A DNA stretch of 64,000 nt, taken from contig JAQOOI010000080.1 in NCBI GenBank assembly GCA_028554645.1, positions 930,001 through 994,000 of the forward strand. Reading direction: 5' to 3'. The notes under the pieces are model-generated. The model was given only the letters and a program-made list of their open reading frames with translations. It did no database searches and was not told where the DNA came from. This document shows, in pieces, positions 46,116 through 56,854 of this stretch (positions within the stretch are counted from its first letter, which is position 1; each line of letters opens with the position of its first letter). This DNA comes from Omphalotus guepiniiformis. Its lineage: Eukaryota; Basidiomycota; Agaricomycetes; Agaricales; Omphalotaceae. A program made the position numbers and the translations under genes.

Positions 46116-46498
46116 ACAACGCTTTGGGGAACGTTGCTCGTCGATCGACGATGGGGACATTTCTTTGGATTTCTACTTTTGAACTCTGTTCTGAGCGAGG
46201 TTTTTCTGTTTGACCTATTGATTATTTTCTTCGATCTTTCTTCTGAGTCACTGCCCTTTTATCTTGTTCTGTTTCTTCACTTCTATACGCAATTTCTCGT
46301 TACCCACGATATCCAATAACCATGTATCAGGTGCTTTAGTTTTATTAGCTAGGTAGAATATATGTTAGGTGTTGTACCATGCCTTTGTAATTTTCTATGG
46401 TGTATAAGTTTGAAGGGAAAGTAATGTATCAGTGCCAGAAAAGGAAATTTGTTCCCCGGCCATCGAATTTGTCCCGTACTTGCCCTTGACCTTCACTC
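46116..46498. other. Intergenic, BEM1 3' end to NDUFA12 promoter
   Basis: T-rich 3'UTR-like sequence after BEM1, then about 100 bp of promoter. No gene seen. Confidence 0.6.
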
Positions 46499-47140
46499 AT
46501 GGTCTCTTTACATCGAACACTACGGAATATCCGCCGAGCTGGGCTGCGGGAATGGTGGAGGCAGTTGCAATATATTGGTGATGCCAAGTCTGGGAGATAT
46601 GTTGGGAAGGACCAGTGAGTTTCCGTTATTGAGTTCCGGAATGAATGCGAACGCAAAGCTCTTTAGGTTCGGAAACCGATACTTCGAGAATATGAATGCA
46701 GAGGAGGAAGTTCCAGGTGCGCTTCTTGCTCACAACATATGGTACAGTGGGTCCTGAGATGGGTAACAAGGTCGCCAACGTTGGGTTGACTATGCTCAAG
46801 TACGCAACATCTTGGACTTTCTCGCATCCTTGCGACTGACAGGCATGATGATAGCATGAGTACAACGCCACTCAAGTTCCTGCTGAATGGCATTCATGGA
46901 TTCACCACATTCGGGCGACACCTCCTACGGAAGACTCTGTCGTGCAGAACCTGTCGCCTCCTTGGAAAGCTGTGAGCACTGACAGATATCAACTGTGCTG
47001 ACATATAATATACTAATTTATCACGGATGAAGGCCTGGGTGGAGAATTTGACTGGAACTCGGGGTGCTTTCAAGACGTACAATACCGTTGCCCCGAAAAT
47101 CAACGCCTGGGAGCCGAAGACAATGCGTCGAGGAGCGTAA
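46499..47140 (+). CDS. NADH:ubiquinone oxidoreductase accessory subunit NDUFA12 (B17.2)
   Basis: An accessory subunit of mitochondrial complex I. The start at 46499 gives MVSLHRTLRNIRRAGLREWW, then RQLQYIGDAKSGRYVGKDQ. After splicing it continues FGNRYFENMNAEEEVPG, RRQRWVDYAQ, HEYNATQVPAEWHSWIHHIR (boundary residue approximate), ATPPTEDSV, and WVENLTGTRGAFKTYNTVAP, ending EPKTMRRGA. The family hallmarks are YVGxDxFGNxYFE, RWVDY and VPxEWHxWxHHxR. Five exons with introns of 50-70 nt. The presence of complex I excludes yeasts that have lost it. Confidence 0.92.
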
Positions 47141-47196
47141 TCCTTACATTTGTATCCATAACTTCGTCCTAGATGAAATATACTGTTTCAAATCCT

Positions 47197-48759
47197 CTAC
47201 TGCTCTCCAATCAAGTCGTCGACAACATGTTCTGCAATAGCAAGACTAGAAGTCAAGCCTGGACTCTCTATACCCAGTAAACTAATCATTGGGCCCTTTC
47301 TGTCTGCACTTCGCGTTTCAAATTGGCTAGGATAATCAACTCGAAACACAAAGTCCTGAAAGCCGCCTCCCGGAGGAACCAGCTTGGGTCGTATCCCAAC
47401 GTAGTCTGGCTGTAAACCTTCCAATGCCACTTTGGGCAGATATTTGGTCACTGCCCTATGCATATGTTCCAGCTTCGAGTCATCGGGCACTAAGTGCTCG
47501 GTCCAAAAGTCCATGTCAGCTTCTGAATCTTCGTTTCCTGGTGGAGATATGAACTCAATGTCAGGCCCAAACTTCACTTTGCCTAACATATCGAGCGTCA
47601 GATGAGTGCCCAGAGACTGGAACGCATGAGCGTTTGGTCCCGTCTCGGGGCAGGGATATATGAGGTGTGACACGCCCGAAATCCCGGGTCCCTTATACGA
47701 GGCGTATGAACCACGGGCATAATACATCGGAATACGTTGTTCTGGCGGTAGCAATGAGTTTAAAATGAAGGGACCCGAAAGCCCCGAAGCATTGATCAAG
47801 GTTCGAGTGAGTATAGCATCCGGTTCAGTGGCATCCCCTGTGACAGTCTGCACTACCCAACCCTCTCCTGGCAGTGAAGAGTGAACTTTAGGGTTGTGAG
47901 GATCTACTCGAACAATGCGAGTAGCATATGCTGTATTTCCGTTCTCTGACTCCAGAATGTCTTTTTCCAAAGACTCCATGAAGGAATGTGAATCCAATAT
48001 TCCTGTTTCTGGACACCACAGCGCTGCTACAATGTCCCTAGACAAATCCGGTTCCAGCGCACGAGCTTCGTCCCCGGATATGAGTTTTGTAGGGAGCACA
48101 GGCGTGTGATTCTTATCTAGACCGAACTTTGGTGGCCATCTGTATCTGAGCGACTTTGCATGAAGGTTCTCGATGTAAGGTCGCTGGTCCTCAGTGGCTA
48201 CCACAAGTTTCCCCGTTTTACGATGAGGTATATCACGCGCCTTGCAGCGTTCGTATACCAGCTCACGACCGCGAAGGCAAAAGCGAGTCTTCAACGAATC
48301 TGGAGGATAATACAGACCTAGAAGAAACCTCATTAATGTTATTCACTTCTATGACATTGATGGTCACCTGAATGTATTACTTCTGAGTTTCGGGAACTGA
48401 GGAACAAATCAACGGATGTATGATGAACGCATGGGCGGTGTACTCACCTGGTCTCTTCTCCAGCTCGTGAATGCCGTTCAACAACGTACGTGGACTTGTA
48501 GGGAAATCTATCACATAGCCGTTGTGCAATCGCCAACCCAACAACACCTAGCCAGATTTCGAAGAGGATTCATTGATCATAAGTAATGTTCAGAGTCACC
48601 TGCACCGACGACGAGATGATCCACAACGATCTCAGGGGGCTAGATACGGATGGTCGCCATTATTCATTGAATTAGAAGATGTGTCCATCCAAAATTCACC
48701 TTATATTTGAATCGTCCACTGCTATTCAAGGCCGCTGCGAGACCGCGTACGTTCTGCAT
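47197..48759 (-). CDS. L-2-hydroxyglutarate dehydrogenase (FAD-dependent)
   Basis: Oxidises L-2-hydroxyglutarate to 2-oxoglutarate, a metabolite-repair reaction in mitochondria. The start at 48759 (MQNVRGLAAALNSSGRFKYK) is preceded at once by an in-frame stop. The FAD-binding Rossmann segment after splicing is EIVVDHLVVGAGVVGLAIAQ. The conserved NSEVIHSG-LYYPPDSLKT motif crosses an intron. The large last exon (48333-47197) contains KTGKLVVATEDQRPYIENL, GILDSHSFMESLEKDI, NASGLSGPF, GSYASYKGPGISGVSHLIYP, GTHLTLDMLGKVKFGPDIEF, and DYVGIRPKLVPPGGGFQDFV, ending IAEHVVDDLIGEQ. Five exons, complete. It is divergent from RPL3 with about 280 bp between start codons. Confidence 0.93.
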
Positions 48760-49042
48760 GCTAAATCAGCACCAGCACCGGCCAGAGAAGACGATACAGG
48801 GCACAACCAGGGCACAACTGTGCCGGCGGCAAGGTTACGGTAAGATTTGCATGAATGAGTCATATAGCCTTCGTAAGGTCGGATAATTGTGGAAGTAGAA
48901 AATCCGCAACTTCCGGCCTCGGCCCGGTGGCTTGTCAGCTGTATAGTTTCTTCAGCCACTACGGTATTTGCCGGGTAATTTCTGTGCAATCGAAATTTAG
49001 ACTTACTCGTCGATATCCCCGCCCTCCTCAAGACATTACAAG

Positions 49043-50550
49043 ATGAGGTGAGTGTTTGATTGCTATCTGAACCCCTTGTGTGCTCATCAGGTTGTTGTTA
49101 CTAGTCACCGTAAGGTCTGTCTTTCACCGTAAGTCAAGAAAGAAGCTCTGTTTTTAACATGTCGGTATCGTAAGTACGAAGCACCCCGTCACGGATCCCT
49201 TGGATTTCTGCCGCGAAAGCGTGCTGCTCGCCATCGTGGAAAGGTCAAGTCTTTCCCCAAGGTGCGTCTCTTTTCCCTCTAAGTGTTCCTACGATAACAA
49301 TTTTTTGCCCTCAGGATGACCCTAAGAAACCCGTTCACTTGACTGCTGTTATGGGATACAAGGCTGGTATGACCCACGTCGTTCGTGATCTTGACCGTCC
49401 CGGATCCAGTGCGTATCAATGGCCTATTCTGATTTTTTTGCACACTCTGATGCCGAAACATAACAGAAATGCACAAGCGTGAGGTTGTCGAGGCAGTTAC
49501 TATTATTGAGACTCCCCCGATGATCGTAGTTGGCGTTGTCGGTTACGTCGAGACACCTCGCGGGCTCCGCTCCCTTACCACAGTGTGGGCCTCCCACCTT
49601 TCTGATGAAGTGAAACGTCGCTTCTACAAGAACTGGTACCGCTCGAAGAAGAAGGCTTTCACTCGTTATGCCAAGAAGCACGCTGAGGATGGTGGCAAAT
49701 CGGTTTCCCGTGAGCTCGAGCGTATCCGCAAGTACTGCACTGTTGTCCGTGTCCTTGCACACACCCAGATCAGGAAGACTGGTCTCTCCCAGAAGAAGGC
49801 ACACTTGATGGAGATCCAGGTCAACGGTGGATCCGTTTCTGACAAGGTCGAATTCGCTCATGGCCTCTTCGAGAAGCCCGTGGATGTCACGTCCGTCTTT
49901 GAGCAGGATGAGTGTGTGGATGTCATCGCTGTTACCAAGGGTCATGGTTTCGAGGGTGTTACTCACCGGTGGGGAACTAAGAAGCTGCCGAGAAAGACTC
50001 ACAAGGGTCTTCGTAAGGTCGCTTGTATCGGAGCATGGCATCCTTCCAAGGTCATGTTCTCGGTGGCTCGTGCTGGTCAAAGTACGTCTGCCTCATCTTC
50101 TTAGCTTCGAGTGTGAACCTCATGTGCTATTGTTCACAGACGGCTACCATCACCGAACGGAGATCAACAAGAAGATTTACCGTATTGGCTCTGGTGAAGA
50201 CGATGCTAACGCAACAACAGAACATGACATTACGAAGAAACCCATTACTCCCATGGGTGGCTTCCCTCACTATGGTATCGTGAAGAACGACTATTTGATG
50301 CTCAAGGGCTCGATCCCTGGTACCAAGAAGCGTGTTATCACAATCCGCAAGTCTTTGATGGTCCACACCTCCCGTCGGGACTTGGAGAAGGTGCAGCTCA
50401 AATTCATCGACACTTCGTCGAAATTCGGCGTAAGTAACTTTACACTGAGCCGGTCATATTCCTTCACTGACTTGCTGCCATTAGCATGGTTCGTTCCAAA
50501 CCTTCGAAGAAAAGGCTGCGTTCCTTGGAACGCTCAAGGCCCGTGCATGA
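49043..50550 (+). CDS. RPL3: 60S ribosomal protein uL3 (RPL3)
   Basis: A core protein of the large cytosolic subunit near the peptidyl-transferase centre. Predicted exons are 49043-49047, 49105-49114, 49175-49261, 49315-49408, 49467-50081, 50140-50429 and 50485-50550. They total 389 codons, giving the usual ~388 residues. The N-terminus [20 protein letters not shown] is built from a 5-nt coding exon, a 10-nt exon (T-CAC-CGT-AAG) and exon 3. Other motifs: [80 protein letters not shown], and [17 protein letters not shown], ending FLGTLKARA. The intron-rich 5' end is common in basidiomycete ribosomal protein genes. I looked for box C/D motifs in introns 1 and 2 and saw none. Confidence 0.97.
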
Positions 50551-50950
50551 GCATTGTCGCTTTCTTTCGTTATATCATCTTAGGCAACTATGTATCACAC
50601 TTACCACGCTGCTATGTTTCATGCACATTGCACATATATCTTTGAGAAATGCTTGATTAAGTCTGAAATTCCACTTTGAGAATAATCGTAGTACGACGAT
50701 TGGTTGGTTCCGGTTGCTGCTTGTGCCTTTCTGTATTAGTAATCCAGCCGAATTGAGAAAAAAAAATTATGTGCTTCGGCGCGAACCTGGCAAGCCTTTC
50801 TCCGTGTCAGTCATCTCAACAAGGCGTTCAGGTTGAAGGACGCTCCATTGTGATTGAGTCCCAGTCGCGGTATGTTTTCTATCCAGAACAAGGTCTCGAC
50901 TGAATTCTAGACTAAACGGTACAATAGGATGACTGCTTTCTTTTATATTG
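50551..50950. other. Intergenic, RPL3 3' end to PPR gene promoter
   Basis: RPL3 3'UTR followed by the upstream region of the PPR gene. An A-run near 50758-50767. No gene seen. Confidence 0.55.
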
Positions 50951-52960
50951 ATGCTCAGAGCGTCTTCGCTGGGCTCAATCTCGAATTTGACGACCCGTAT
51001 TACTTTCCGACAATGCCATCCTGTGCTTGGTATTCGCGCGTCTTCTGCACCACAGGTTCGTATTGTATCGACGCTACGTGCTCCCGACGCACGGGACGAT
51101 GCCAGCAGTCACAGTCACCAGACACATTCCGTTCACACACCTCAAAAAGTAGACACGAAGGATCAAGAACAAATAGATCCTGTTGCTCCTCCTCCTCACG
51201 ATGCTTTCGACGGAGAGACTGTGGAAGGTCAACCCCAGAGCTCTTTTTCTCCCGCACAATCTCTGCCCGCTATATTAATAGAGCAAGAAAGAGAAGCGTG
51301 GAAGAATGCAGAGGTGGACGAGGTGCCATATGTCCGACAAAGCTTACCGTATACGACAGGGAAGTCCCAATACCTACTTCCTCTGCGTCCACTATACGGA
51401 GGCAAGTTCAGAAAGGGAAAGACTTTCGAAAGTGTCGATCGTGTCGACCGCGCCAACTCCCGTCCGAAACAAGAGCCTTCTACCTTGACACCACTCGAGC
51501 AAGATCTCGACCCAGAAGTGTTCGACGCCAACCTTTCATACAAAGACACTCCCGACACGACGGGTCTATACTACTACCTCTGCGATACCATCGCCAATAC
51601 CCAGTCCGTGTCAGAAGCTTGGATGGCTTACTCTACCATTCTTACACTTCCTCCAAGCCAAATTCCTTGTCAGGGGCAAAAGATCCCTTTCGAACATCTT
51701 CACCGGCTCTGTCGACTACTGTCCAGAAACCAACGCAGGACACGGACACAATTTCTGCGCCTCTTGTCTGTCCTCTACTCTATTCACAAAAATGGCGGGC
51801 AGATTCATACCTTTGAGTGGAATGCATTGATATTGAATGCGGGGACAGGTTGGCGAAAGGCCCGTCCAGAGGACTTCAAGCTGGCTTTGGATGTCTTCAG
51901 CGACATGGTGTCAGGAATGTCGCCCGGAAGTACATTCTCCCCCATGGATTACCCATCCTTGGAGCGTTCTAGTCAACCAGCTCTCCCCGATATCTACACC
52001 TACAATACACTCATTTCCATTGCTGCGAAGACGTTGTACGGTCGTGCGGTAAAGCGTGCTACTACAATGCTCCAGCAAGCTGGTCATGCGCCAGACCGCA
52101 TCACACATCTCTCCTTAATGGCATTCTTCACTGGCTCGCACCAGTTGACGGGCGTTCGTTCGACACTGCACAAAATGCAACAGCAAGGTTTAGAGCTAGG
52201 CCTTGACGGGATCAATGCCTGTATATGGGCTTATGGTTACAACGGCCAGTATGACACTGTGAAGAACATATATCGTGTTCTACGGCACAATGTGGAACCT
52301 GAATATCCTGATGAAGAAGTCTCTTCGATTGCCCGAGGATTACTTACCGAGGGTATTAGAATCTCGCCCCTGATGAGACCTAATGAACTCACGTTCACCG
52401 CGATTGTTCAAACCATGGCATGGCGTGGAAACTTGACTGTTGCATATTCTGTCTTGCTAGATATGCTAGCTTCGGAGAATCTTGAATTAGGTGCCCCACT
52501 CTTTCGCGGAGAAGATGGGGAACTGAATCATCAACCGTATACTGCTACCTATGCGGTATTCCGTGCCATCTTCTTGGGATTTTCTCGCCATGGAGTCACA
52601 ATTGAGGCAAACTTTGTTTCACGTCTACGATCGTCCCAAACTTGGACGTTGAAATACCTACGTGCCATCTACGACATTTATATAGATCTGCCGGAACCTC
52701 TACACCCTTCAAAGTCGATGATTTACTGGATTATGGTTGCGTTCGACAAGACAAGTGGGCATGACGTTGGGCTTCTGCGCCAGATATGGAGCGAGCTGGA
52801 GGCACGGTTTCAAGGACCATGGGGAGGTCCAAAGCATCGGTTGCGGAAGATGCGAGACATACTCTTCTCAGAGGGTGCGGAGGATCATTTGCGCAAGTGC
52901 GGGTTCCATACTACATTTATCGAAGTGCGTAGCAATAAAGTTAAGCCCTGGTTGGAGTGA
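50951..52960 (+). CDS. Mitochondrial pentatricopeptide-repeat (PPR) protein
   Basis: A single long exon of about 669 codons, unusual in this intron-rich window. The start at 50951 gives MLRASSLGSISNLTTRITFR, a basic, acid-poor sequence typical of mitochondrial targeting. A disordered acidic region follows (residues about 50-150). PPR-like helical pairs appear from about residue 330: PDIYTYNTLISIAAKTLYGR, APDRITHLSLMAFFTGSHQL, GLDGINACIWAYGYNGQYDT, and RPNELTFTAIVQTMAWRGNL then AYSVLLDMLAS. The C-terminal part (WSELEARFQGPWGGPKHRLR) is basic. PPR proteins bind organellar RNA, so a role in mitochondrial RNA processing or translation is likely; the target is unknown. It is convergent with AMMECR1, 73 bp from its stop. 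Confidence 0.82.
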   Translation: MLRASSLGSISNLTTRITFRQCHPVLGIRASSAPQVRIVSTLRAPDARDDASSHSHQTHSVHTPQKVDTKDQEQIDPVAPPPHDAFDGETVEGQPQSSFSPAQSLPAILIEQEREAWKNAEVDEVPYVRQSLPYTTGKSQYLLPLRPLYGGKFRKGKTFESVDRVDRANSRPKQEPSTLTPLEQDLDPEVFDANLSYKDTPDTTGLYYYLCDTIANTQSVSEAWMAYSTILTLPPSQIPCQGQKIPFEHLHRLCRLLSRNQRRTRTQFLRLLSVLYSIHKNGGQIHTFEWNALILNAGTGWRKARPEDFKLALDVFSDMVSGMSPGSTFSPMDYPSLERSSQPALPDIYTYNTLISIAAKTLYGRAVKRATTMLQQAGHAPDRITHLSLMAFFTGSHQLTGVRSTLHKMQQQGLELGLDGINACIWAYGYNGQYDTVKNIYRVLRHNVEPEYPDEEVSSIARGLLTEGIRISPLMRPNELTFTAIVQTMAWRGNLTVAYSVLLDMLASENLELGAPLFRGEDGELNHQPYTATYAVFRAIFLGFSRHGVTIEANFVSRLRSSQTWTLKYLRAIYDIYIDLPEPLHPSKSMIYWIMVAFDKTSGHDVGLLRQIWSELEARFQGPWGGPKHRLRKMRDILFSEGAEDHLRKCGFHTTFIEVRSNKVKPWLE

Positions 52961-53033
52961 TACCACGCCCGTGCGAGCTTGCCCATTAGTTACAAACGAG
53001 ATTCGTCAACAGTCTAAATTCGTACAGATTTCT

Positions 53034-53910
53034 TTACACCTCAAGCCCATGCTGTTCGCGCCAAGCAGCGTAATCCTCCCATCCAACTAGATATTTCTGA
53101 CTCTGATACCTTTTCAGTTTCACACTTCTTCTAATGTCTTCTGTAATAGCACCATTCCAACCTGCCTTCTGAATTGCGCTGTCTACGGCTTCAATCTTGT
53201 CCCAGCCCTGCTCAGGCATGACCTCAGGGAGATATGTGGCAGAGAATGTCTGTCTGGAAGTTATCCGGGGCAGATACCACGTAGAGGACAAGGGTGAAGG
53301 TGAATCGGATGAAGAGGTATCCAATAGTGAAGGGTGAGGAAAGCTGATGCTAATGCCATGAACCCCAATCGTCCAATCAAGATAAGATTCGGCAACCTCA
53401 AAGTCCGTCAATAACGAAACACTAGATAGGTTGAGTGTGAATCACAACAATGTCTGAAATACCCAACGTACCCACACTCCAGGCTCTGCAACTCTGACTT
53501 GTCTATCTTTCGAAACCTGGAATCTCTGAAAGCACTGATGAGGGCATATTCTGCTATCCCTTCGTGAAGAGATTGAGGTTCAAAGTTGCCAATGCACCCA
53601 CGTAGCCTAGGGGCCCGCCCAGGACGTGAGGAACGAGTGTTCCATGTAATGAAGAGAGGGCTAAGGATGGGGGTAAGAAATAAGGATATCTCACGTCTGA
53701 GAAGTGCACGCACTATTTATCATCAGGAAAGGTGGGGGGAATAGGCGTTGCTGAAGGAGTGAGAGCGCAGTAGAGCGCATCAAAGGCATGGAAGCAGTGT
53801 TCGGCAGTGCATATCTCAATCTTAGGGAGCTCGACGCTATCTGCAGCAGGATCAGGTGGGATGAGGGACATGAAAGGCTGCTGGAACGCAATGAGCCTGG
53901 GCTGACACAA
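53034..53910 (-). CDS. AMMECR1-domain protein
   Basis: A conserved AMMECR1 family protein whose biochemical role is unresolved. The start is 53910, or Met 53871 (MSLIPPDPAADSVELPK). Exon 1 has CTAEHCFHAFDALYCALTP. After an intron with donor GTGCGT the next exon reads PLFITWNTRSSRPGRAPR then the family signature LRGCIGNFEPQSLHEGIAEY and ALISAFRDSRFRKI. A second intron precedes VSLLTDFEVAESYLDWTIG, VHGISISFPHPSLL, SATYLPEVMPEQGWDKIEAV, IQKAGWNGAITEDIRRSVKL and RYQSQKY. It ends HGLEV at 53034. Three exons, about 250 residues, matching the family's normal length. Confidence 0.92.
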
Positions 53911-54334
53911 GATAATATAAGAAAAGAACAGAAAGCTGACGTTTATGGCAAGTTCTATCCAGTCACACCTTCATATATTTCCAATCAAATGACAATCAAG
54001 TCAGTTGAATTCCCTCGAATTCCTGGTACTATAAACACGACATGTATGTACGTAGCGATATGGAGGATATAAGGTAAGATAAGTCAAAACGTAATGAAAT
54101 ATAAGTGAAAGCAATGCCAGAGTCAGAGGTTATGATAAGAATGTGCATGGTTGTCGTAAGATGTGGTACTATAACATGGTATGGAAGATGGACAGACGAG
54201 CAGACCAGAGGTGTTGCACAAAGTGAGGGGAGCGAGAAACCGGATGCCGAATAAGTACAAAGATGAAAGAGAACAGAAATGAGCGACAAGAATATCGAAG
54301 ACATGAGACAGAGAGGGGCGAACCGGCGCCGGGA
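53911..54334. other. Intergenic region
   Basis: Between the AMMECR1 start and the Rab stop. Purine-rich on the + strand, with ATAAG-like repeats. No gene seen. Confidence 0.55.
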
Positions 54335-55730
54335 CTAACAACAGCTCCAGCCAATCGATGTACGATTGGCCTTCTCGCGGGCCTCCTCTTGCTCAGCCTG
54401 GGCGGACCATGTTGGTGTAGCAACCGAGGAGAGAAAGACGCTGTCCCGTTTCTTCAAATCGTTCTCCCTCTCTATCGTGTCCTTGTGTTGGATAATAGCA
54501 AATATCAGGTGGTCAAATAAACTTTGGATGCCTGAGTTTATCACGCCAAGTGAATACTCTGCTGAATAGGTGATACACCGGGGCAAGAACTCACCGAGGT
54601 CGTCCTTGGCAGAAACTTCGAAGAGTTCCATGCCCTTGCTTAAGCCCCATTCTGGTGCCTCTTCCTCCTCGTCATCTTCGTTGATGCTGTTGCTACTCGC
54701 GTCACCTAGCTCGTTCCAACCACCAGCTTGCATCCCAAAATGCGAGCCAAAACGAGACATCTGCGGTTTAACACCGGTTGTGTTCGCGCGCGTTAAAGAC
54801 GAAGCAGGTGGTGGCCGCGATCGCGGTGGCGCAACGGACTTGCTGCGGTTAAGAACTGAACTTTGGGTCGGGAGGTCCAAGTATGGCAAAGATTCAGGTA
54901 GTGGCGATGTAAGGGGAGGAGTGATAGGTGGTGATCGGATACCAGGGAAAGACGTAAATCGTGGTCTGATATACGAGAGGGGGGAAGTTTGCGGAGGAGG
55001 AGGAGGAGTAGGTGGTCGAGGTGGAGGGAACCAGTTGTGAAGCGAGAGACGAGCGAAATCGGGCGTAACTTGTCTGTGCCGATATAGATCTGCCTTTGAT
55101 CCAACGATATATATTATCAGCTCAGGTGAACAATTTTTCTTCAGTTCTGCATTTGATTGATTAATGGAAATATTAGAAAGTAAATCAGAGGACATGCACA
55201 CCTTCCAACCAGCCTCGGATATCCTCAAACGTAGATGCATTCGTAATGTCATACAGGACAAGAGCCGCATTCGCGCCTAACATTGAGTAAGAACATGAGT
55301 AAATCAAGTGGGAGTAAATGGGTGCAGGACAGTTGACAGACCTCGATAGTACATAGGTGCCTGTCGAGTGTAAGCTGTCAGTTTCAACCGTGGGCGCTGA
55401 TACAGAAAACCACGTGCCATACTACGAAACCTCTCCTGCCCGGCAGTATCCCACAACTGCAGTCGCACTTTGACTCCCTTAACATACACCTTCTTTGTGA
55501 CAAAGAAGGCCCCGCTTGTAGACGTCGTATTCTTGGGATCAAACTTGTTTTGGGTATAGCGATGGAGTAGACTGGTTTTACCAACACCTGTGACACGTCT
55601 TAGAGGTTGAATAACGCGAGATTGAGCGGAGAGTGAGTATACCAGAATTTCCCATAATAACGATCTTGCTGTCTACTCCTTGTTCGTATCTTGAGCGAGA
55701 ATACGGGTCCATATTCGAATATGAGGACAT
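54335..55730 (-). CDS. Rab-family small GTPase with a large insert between G4 and G5
   Basis: A prenylated membrane-traffic GTPase. The start at 55730 gives MSSYSNMDPYSRSRYEQGVD then SKIVIMGNSGVGKTSLLHRY (G1). Further: FDPKNTTSTSGAFFVTKKVY (effector/switch I region), LQLWDTAGQERFRSMAR (G3/switch II), APMYYRGANAALVLYDITN, and ELIIYIVGSKADLYRHRQV (G4 as SKAD instead of NKxD). Then comes an insert of roughly 130 residues, Pro/Ser/Thr-rich (PPPRPPTPPPPPQTSPLSY) ending in an acidic block (NEDDEEEEAPEWG), before the G5 motif FEVSAKDDLG. The last exon reads VQSLFDHLIFAIIQHKDTIE and ends GWSCC, a double-Cys prenylation site. Length is well above a normal Rab. It belongs to the Rab superfamily; the subclass is unclear. 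About six introns. Confidence 0.88.
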
Positions 55731-56111
55731 AATGAAAAACGGCGAACAGTCGAGGGAAAGGAAAAGGCGTCAGTGAAGGTCGACGCGAAAAGAGAGGAAA
55801 AGAGGAAAAGAAGAGGGGCCCAATGGCCGCGAGGGCAGGGAGAATAAAGGAAAGACGAGAAGAAGCTGAACAAGGAAATGCAAATCTAACCCGGCAGTCG
55901 CCCCTTGATATCAGCTCCGCACGTGCTACTCTCGATAAACTCATACTTGCAATATTAAAAACTATTCGTCGTTATTGCAACTAATATCATAGAATTTCCA
56001 AGAAATCTCATTTTTCAGAAAGAAAAGGTTGCATGCTTCATATTTTCAGTGCATTAGACAAAGCATGTTCATATCGCAATCAGCATATATGATCCGCTAC
56101 CAGCTAGCCTT
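55731..56111. other. Intergenic, Rab promoter side
   Basis: The strand reading into the Rab gene is strongly CT-rich (runs of TTTCC/CTTTTCC between about 55740 and 55870), typical of fungal promoter pyrimidine tracts. No gene seen. Confidence 0.55.
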
Positions 56112-56854
56112 CTACTCCTGTGCAACCACCGGGAACTCGAACACAACATCCTTCCCTGTCAAACGGCGGTATACCGACGAAAATGAGTCTAGTTTGTACT
56201 CCAATACATTTGCATCCTTAGCGTCGAGGAACCTGTCGCCCGTCATCGTTAGTAAACACGATACACTCCGCTCCAATCGGTAAACGATAAAACATACACT
56301 TTGAGGAGCTTGGAGCCATCGACCGCAACACGGGTCCGTTTTCCGACAATCTCCGTTGGGAAGACAAGGTCCTCCAAAATCTTTTCGTGAACGTTCGTGA
56401 GCGTTCGGCTACGGGGTCGCTTTTGCTTCACGCGGGAGGTACGGGTGGGTTTGCGCAGCATCCGGCGCTGAGCAACGAATACAACGTGTCGGTCAGAGAA
56501 CTTTTTCTCCAGTTCACGAGTCAGCCTAGTGAAAAAAAGCAGTGCGCGCGGGTAAAACACAATAGATAGATAGTGAGATCCATCCGACAAAAAATGATGA
56601 AACAAAGTCAGCCTTTGCTGCACTTTGTGGAAGGCTTTTAATTGGGGAACGGGGACAAAGATGACAATGGCTTTCTTTCCGCCACGAACGTCAACTTCAC
56701 GGGCAGCGGATATCTGAAGAGGCCTAAGTTCAGCCTTCAACTCCGAGACGTTATTTTCGAGGTCGATCAAGGCCTGAGCGACGCTAATTTCCGTCTCATC
56801 GGGAGGGGTGCTTGGGGCGTTGGCAGTGCGTAGAATCTTGTGGGTGACGGACAT
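56112..56854 (-). CDS. RPS7: 40S ribosomal protein eS7 (RPS7)
   Basis: A component of the small cytosolic ribosomal subunit. The start at 56854 gives [20 protein letters not shown] and [20 protein letters not shown]. Then come [99 protein letters not shown] and [15 protein letters not shown]. After an intron it continues [40 protein letters not shown], with the stop at 56112. All are eS7 family blocks, about 200 residues in length. An intron in the 5'UTR is likely upstream of 56854. Confidence 0.96.

Noticed and set aside
49424..50080. 218-codon minus-strand ORF
   Set aside because: Shadow of RPL3 in the antisense frame; the RPL3 reading is certain.
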